Of a stretch of DNA of 27,827 bases, positions 24,696 through 27,827 are shown in pieces. The stretch comes from DATKCA01 sp035544675 (GTDB lineage Bacteria > Acidobacteriota > Thermoanaerobaculia > Gp7-AA8), in assembly GCA_035544675.1 (NCBI GenBank), contig DATKCA010000042.1, forward strand, positions 1-27,827. Reading direction: 5' to 3'. A program made the translations under genes and the position numbers. The notes under the pieces are model-generated. The model did no database searches. It saw only the letters and a list, made by a program, of their open reading frames with translations, and was not told the origin of the DNA. Within the stretch, counting starts at the first letter, position 1. The number at the start of each line of letters is the position of its first letter.

Positions 24696-25844
24696 ATGAG
24701 ACGTTTCCCGATTCTCGTTCTGGTGCTCCTGATCTCGGTCAGCGCCTATGCGCGTGACGAGAGGTTTCGAAGCTCCGAGAAGAAGATTCCAGGGCAGTAC
24801 ATCGTGGTTCTCAATGACGACGTCGATGACGTACCGGGGCTGGCCGACAATCTGGCCCGCGGGCACGCCGGCGTGCTCGGGCACGTCTACACGAACGCCA
24901 TCAAGGGGTTCTCCGTGACGATGACCGAGGGGATGGCGCGAGGGCTCTCCAATCACCCTCTGGTGGCGTGGGTCGAAGAGGATGGTGAGGTGTCCATCGA
25001 TACGACCCAGACCAACGCCACCTGGGGACTGGACCGGATCGACCAGCGCGACCGGCCGCTCAACGGGACATTCGTCTACACACGCACCGGCTCGGGCGTG
25101 AAGGCCTACATCATCGACACCGGGATCCGCCGGACGCACACGCAGTTCGGAGGCCGGGCCATTCACGGCTACACCGCCATCAGCGACGGCCGCGGCAGCA
25201 CTGATTGCAATGGGCATGGAACGCACGTGGCGGGAACCGTGGGCGGCAGCATCCACGGCGTGGCCAAGGGCGTCACTCTGGTCGCTGTGCGCGTGCTGAA
25301 CTGCAATGGCAGCGGGACGACCTCCGGAGTCATCGCCGGGGTGGACTGGGTGCGGGGCGATCACCCGGCCGGCGCGCCCGCCGTGGCCAACATGAGTCTG
25401 GGCGGCAGCGCATCCTCTTCGCTGGATACGGCGGTCAACAACTGCATCAACGACGGGGTGACGTTCTCGGTCGCCGCCGGCAACAGCAACGCCAACGCCT
25501 GCAACTATTCGCCGGCGCGCGTCGGCGCGGCCATCACGGTCGGCTCGACGACCAGCAGCGACTCGCGCTCGTCATTCTCGAACTACGGCTCCTGCCTCGA
25601 TCTCTTCGCTCCCGGCTCGAGCATCACTTCGGCCTGGTATACGAGCGACACGGCCACGAACACGATCAGCGGAACATCGATGGCCGCCCCGCACGTAGCG
25701 GGCGTGGCCGCTCTGTACCTGCAGGGGAACAAGAGCGCGTCGCCGTCCACCGTGCGAAACGCTCTGGTCAACAACTCCACGACGGGCAGGCTGACGAGTA
25801 TCGGCAGCAATTCGCCCAACCGTCTGCTGTACACGAACTATTAG
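24696..25844 (+). CDS. Secreted proteinase K-like S8 protease, second tandem copy
   Basis: A 382-residue protease without the C-terminal extension of its upstream paralogue. Signal peptide (MRRFPILVLVLLISVSAYA), I9 prodomain (PGQYIVVLN), and the triad Asp141, His174 and Ser328 in the usual motifs; it ends SPNRLLYTNY. Cys171 and the other Cys positions match copy 1. GGAG eight bases upstream supports ATG 24696. It is closely similar to copies 1 and 3 throughout, so the three probably arose by duplication. Confidence 0.94.
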   Translation: MRRFPILVLVLLISVSAYARDERFRSSEKKIPGQYIVVLNDDVDDVPGLADNLARGHAGVLGHVYTNAIKGFSVTMTEGMARGLSNHPLVAWVEEDGEVSIDTTQTNATWGLDRIDQRDRPLNGTFVYTRTGSGVKAYIIDTGIRRTHTQFGGRAIHGYTAISDGRGSTDCNGHGTHVAGTVGGSIHGVAKGVTLVAVRVLNCNGSGTTSGVIAGVDWVRGDHPAGAPAVANMSLGGSASSSLDTAVNNCINDGVTFSVAAGNSNANACNYSPARVGAAITVGSTTSSDSRSSFSNYGSCLDLFAPGSSITSAWYTSDTATNTISGTSMAAPHVAGVAALYLQGNKSASPSTVRNALVNNSTTGRLTSIGSNSPNRLLYTNY

Positions 25845-25855
25845 GCATCGAGTGA

Positions 25856-25877
25856 GCGCCGGTGTCGTTACCGGCGC
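25856..25877. repeat. Palindrome near copy 4 of the GCGCCGGTG family
   Basis: GCGCCGGT and ACCGGCGC, 8-base arms around GTCGTT, preceded by AGTGA as in the copy at 1701. It lies between the second and third protease genes and may act as a weak terminator. Confidence 0.6.
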
Positions 25878-25928
25878 ATCGATTCAACTGCAGTCAACGT
25901 CAGTCGAAAGAAGGGAGAGAGATCGCAA

Positions 25929-27068
25929 ATGAAGAAACCAGCCCTCGTCGTCGTGATGCTGTTGCTGTCAGTCACTGTTTACGCCGGCAACGGCGAGGTC
26001 CAGAAGGCGGAACGGCCCATTCCGGGTCAGTACATCGTCGTGCTCAACGATGGCGCCGAAGACGGGCCCGGTCTGGCCCGGCGATACGCCGCGGTCATCG
26101 ACCGGACGTACTCGAGCGCGCTGAAGGGGTTCTCGGCGCGGATGACCGAAGGGATGGCCCGCGCGCTGGCGCGGGACCCGAACGTGGCCCTGGTCGAGGA
26201 AGACGGCGAGATCTCGCTCTTCACCACGCAGAGCAATGCCACCTGGGGCCTCGATCGCATCGATCAGCGGGCCCTTCCACTCTCCGGTACATACACGTAC
26301 AACAACACCGGTTCCGGCGTCAGGGCGTACATCATCGACACCGGGATTCACTTCTCGCACACCGACTTCGGTGGCCGGGCCGTCTCCGGCTTCGACGCCG
26401 TCGACGGCGGCAGCGCCGACGATTGCAACGGCCACGGCACGCACGTCGCCGGAACGGTCGGCGGGACCACCTGGGGAGTGGCCAAGAGTGCCACTCTGGT
26501 GGCCGTTCGCGTGCTCAGTTGCAGCGGCAGCGGGACGACTTCCGGCGTCATCGCCGGCGTGGACTGGGTCACGGCGAACCACGTCAAGCCAGCCGTGGCC
26601 AACATGAGCCTCGGCGGCGGCGCCTCCACCTCGCTCGATACGGCCGTAAAGAACTCCATCGCCGCCGGAGTCTCCTACGCGGTGGCTGCCGGAAACGGCA
26701 ATCAGGGCGGGCGGGCCCAGGATGCCTGCAAATACTCACCGGCCCGAGTGCCCGAGGCCATGACCATCGGCGCGACCGACAAGACCGACAAGAAGGCGTC
26801 GTGGTCCAACTACGGCAACTGCGTGGACTGGTTCGCACCGGGCGTCGGAATCACCTCGGCCTGGTACACGAGCAACACCGCCACGAGCACCATCAGCGGC
26901 ACCTCGATGGCCGCGCCGCACGTGGCGGGAGTGGCCGCGCTCTATCTGCAGAGCAATCCCGGCGCGAGCGCTCAGCAGGTCCGCGACGCGCTCTATGCGA
27001 ACACCACCAAGGGCATCGTGACCAGCTCCAGCACCTCCAACAATCATCTGCTGTTCACCAACTACTAA
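25929..27068 (+). CDS. Secreted proteinase K-like S8 protease, third tandem copy
   Basis: A 379-residue protease with signal peptide MKKPALVVVMLLLSVTVYA, I9 prodomain, and triad Asp137, His169 and Ser326. The loop after AAGNGN is longer than in the other two (NQGGRAQDACKYSPA), next to the oxyanion Asn, and may change substrate choice. It ends at the catalytic domain (LLFTNY). GGGAGAGAG upstream of the ATG gives a strong ribosome site. Confidence 0.94.
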   Translation: MKKPALVVVMLLLSVTVYAGNGEVQKAERPIPGQYIVVLNDGAEDGPGLARRYAAVIDRTYSSALKGFSARMTEGMARALARDPNVALVEEDGEISLFTTQSNATWGLDRIDQRALPLSGTYTYNNTGSGVRAYIIDTGIHFSHTDFGGRAVSGFDAVDGGSADDCNGHGTHVAGTVGGTTWGVAKSATLVAVRVLSCSGSGTTSGVIAGVDWVTANHVKPAVANMSLGGGASTSLDTAVKNSIAAGVSYAVAAGNGNQGGRAQDACKYSPARVPEAMTIGATDKTDKKASWSNYGNCVDWFAPGVGITSAWYTSNTATSTISGTSMAAPHVAGVAALYLQSNPGASAQQVRDALYANTTKGIVTSSSTSNNHLLFTNY

Positions 27069-27125
27069 AGACGAGCCGGTCTTTCTGATCGCTGGCTTGA
27101 CGGCCGCGATCCGGCGAGATACGTT

Positions 27126-27159
27126 TGTTCTAGTATCAGGACTTATTTGTACTAGAACA
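27126..27159. promoter_or_regulatory. Perfect 10-base palindrome before the PNPOx-fold gene
   Basis: TGTTCTAGTA (27126-27135) and TACTAGAACA (27150-27159) with a 14-base gap; the right arm ends one base before the ATG. This A/T-rich dyad covers the whole promoter region and is likely an operator. PNPOx-like genes are often controlled by GntR/MocR proteins, a possible binder, but none is encoded in the window. Confidence 0.7.
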
Positions 27160-27160
27160 T

Positions 27161-27808
27161 ATGACCAAACTGCAGACTGAACGCACCACCGTCCGCCGTC
27201 TCCCCAAACGCGGCGCCTACGACCGCGCCACCGTCACGTCCATCCTGGACGAAGCGTTGATCTGTCACGTCGGATTCGTCGTCGCCGGCCAGCCGATGGT
27301 CATCCCCACGATCCACACTCGCATCGGCCATACGCTGTACTTTCACGGCTCCGTCGCCAGCCGGATGCTGCGCTCGCTGCGCGAAGGCGTGGAGGCCTGC
27401 GTCACGGTGACGATCCTCGACGGCCTGGTCCTGGCCCGATCCGCGTTCCATCACTCCATGAACTACCGCTCCGTCGTCGTCCTGGGAGAGGCGCGCGAGG
27501 TCGTCGATCGCGACGAAAAAGTGCGCGCTCTGACCGCGCTCGTCGAGCACGTCGTTCCAGGACGGTCGGCGGACGCGCGCGGGCCAAACGAGGCGGAGAT
27601 CAAAGCGACACTCGTCCTGGCCATGGAGATCAGCGAGGCGTCGGCGAAGATCCGCACCGGTGGGCCGGTCGACGACGAAGAGGACTACGCGCTGCCGGTG
27701 TGGGCGGGCGTCCTGCCGCTGCAGCTCACGCCAGCGGCGCCGCTCCCCGATGAGCGCTTGGGGGAGGGTGTCGCCGTGCCCGGGTATCTGAGGCCTTACA
27801 CGCGGTAA
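27161..27808 (+). CDS. Pyridoxamine 5'-phosphate oxidase family (flavin-binding fold) protein
   Basis: A 215-residue split-barrel protein of the Pyridox_ox_2 type. LICHVGFVVAGQPMVIPTIH, LYFHGSVASRMLRSL and VARSAFHHSMNYRSVVVLG-type strands form the flavin-binding barrel (the stretch LARSAFHHSMNYRSV is at about residues 91-105). Related proteins bind FMN or heme and act as oxidases, reductases or nitroimidazole-resistance enzymes; the reaction here is unknown. No Shine-Dalgarno site precedes the ATG, so it may be leaderless. A long palindrome covers its promoter. Confidence 0.88.
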   Translation: MTKLQTERTTVRRLPKRGAYDRATVTSILDEALICHVGFVVAGQPMVIPTIHTRIGHTLYFHGSVASRMLRSLREGVEACVTVTILDGLVLARSAFHHSMNYRSVVVLGEAREVVDRDEKVRALTALVEHVVPGRSADARGPNEAEIKATLVLAMEISEASAKIRTGGPVDDEEDYALPVWAGVLPLQLTPAAPLPDERLGEGVAVPGYLRPYTR

Positions 27809-27827
27809 CCGGACACGCGGCAACCGG

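Noticed and set aside
22949..27068. The three proteases as a fragmented single gene
   Set aside because: Each has its own signal peptide, ribosome site, complete triad and stop.
27067..27111. Short inverted repeats AAAGAC/GTCTTT and GATCGC/GCGATC after the third protease
   Set aside because: Stems of six bases with weak context are not enough to call a terminator.

Overview
The window is GC-rich, tightly packed bacterial chromosome. The gene types and repeats fit an Acidobacteriota-like soil or environmental bacterium: a Pkn-type kinase with a PD40 propeller, a BlaI/M56 pair with no penicillin-sensor domain, a VIT-VWA-TPR protein, a glycosyltransferase-methyltransferase fusion, and dispersed 'TCATCCCGAGCG' and 'GCGCCGGTG' palindromes. 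This is inferred from gene content only; no rRNA or tRNA gene was recognised. There is no sign of phage, transposase or CRISPR. No stretch over 300 bases lacks a gene.

Layout. 89-3277: a large exported VIT/VWA/TPR protein. 3373-6364 (minus): BlaI-type repressor, M56 membrane peptidase and a secreted protein. The last two share a 29-residue repeat, and the group is preceded by a promoter with two palindromic operators. 6474-8295 (minus): two coupled pairs, a ribbon-helix-helix-like protein with a His-rich unknown protein, and a GlsB-like membrane protein with a PlsC-like acyltransferase. 8360-10192: single-domain response regulator, ferredoxin (minus), SIMPL-domain protein and a small disordered protein. 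10278-11601: GNAT acetyltransferase (ArsN2-like) and an amidohydrolase. 11582-13881 (minus): glycosyltransferase-methyltransferase fusion coupled to a short mannose-1-phosphate guanylyltransferase. 14101-16805: a fused phytol-kinase-like/DUF92 membrane protein followed by the GTPase Der. 16888-20226: a Ser/Thr kinase facing a winged-helix/FHA protein. 20303-22742: JAMM-like protein overlapping a swivel-first aconitase-superfamily enzyme. 22949-27068: three tandem secreted proteinase K-like proteases. 27161-27808: a flavin/PNPOx-fold protein behind a long perfect palindrome.

The most interesting signals are these. (1) A sensor-like BlaI/M56 system in which a 29-residue repeat occurs both on the peptidase C-terminus and on the neighbouring secreted protein. 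(2) A family of GC-rich palindromes that has entered coding sequences in frame, including a variant with compensatory base changes. (3) Several genes with no Shine-Dalgarno sequence but a -10-like hexamer 6-10 bases before the start codon, which suggests leaderless or near-leaderless transcripts. (4) A fusion of the two lipid-alcohol kinase-like families VTE5 and VTE6. (5) A kinase/FHA-regulator pair. None was tested by database search; all function calls rest on motifs read by eye.
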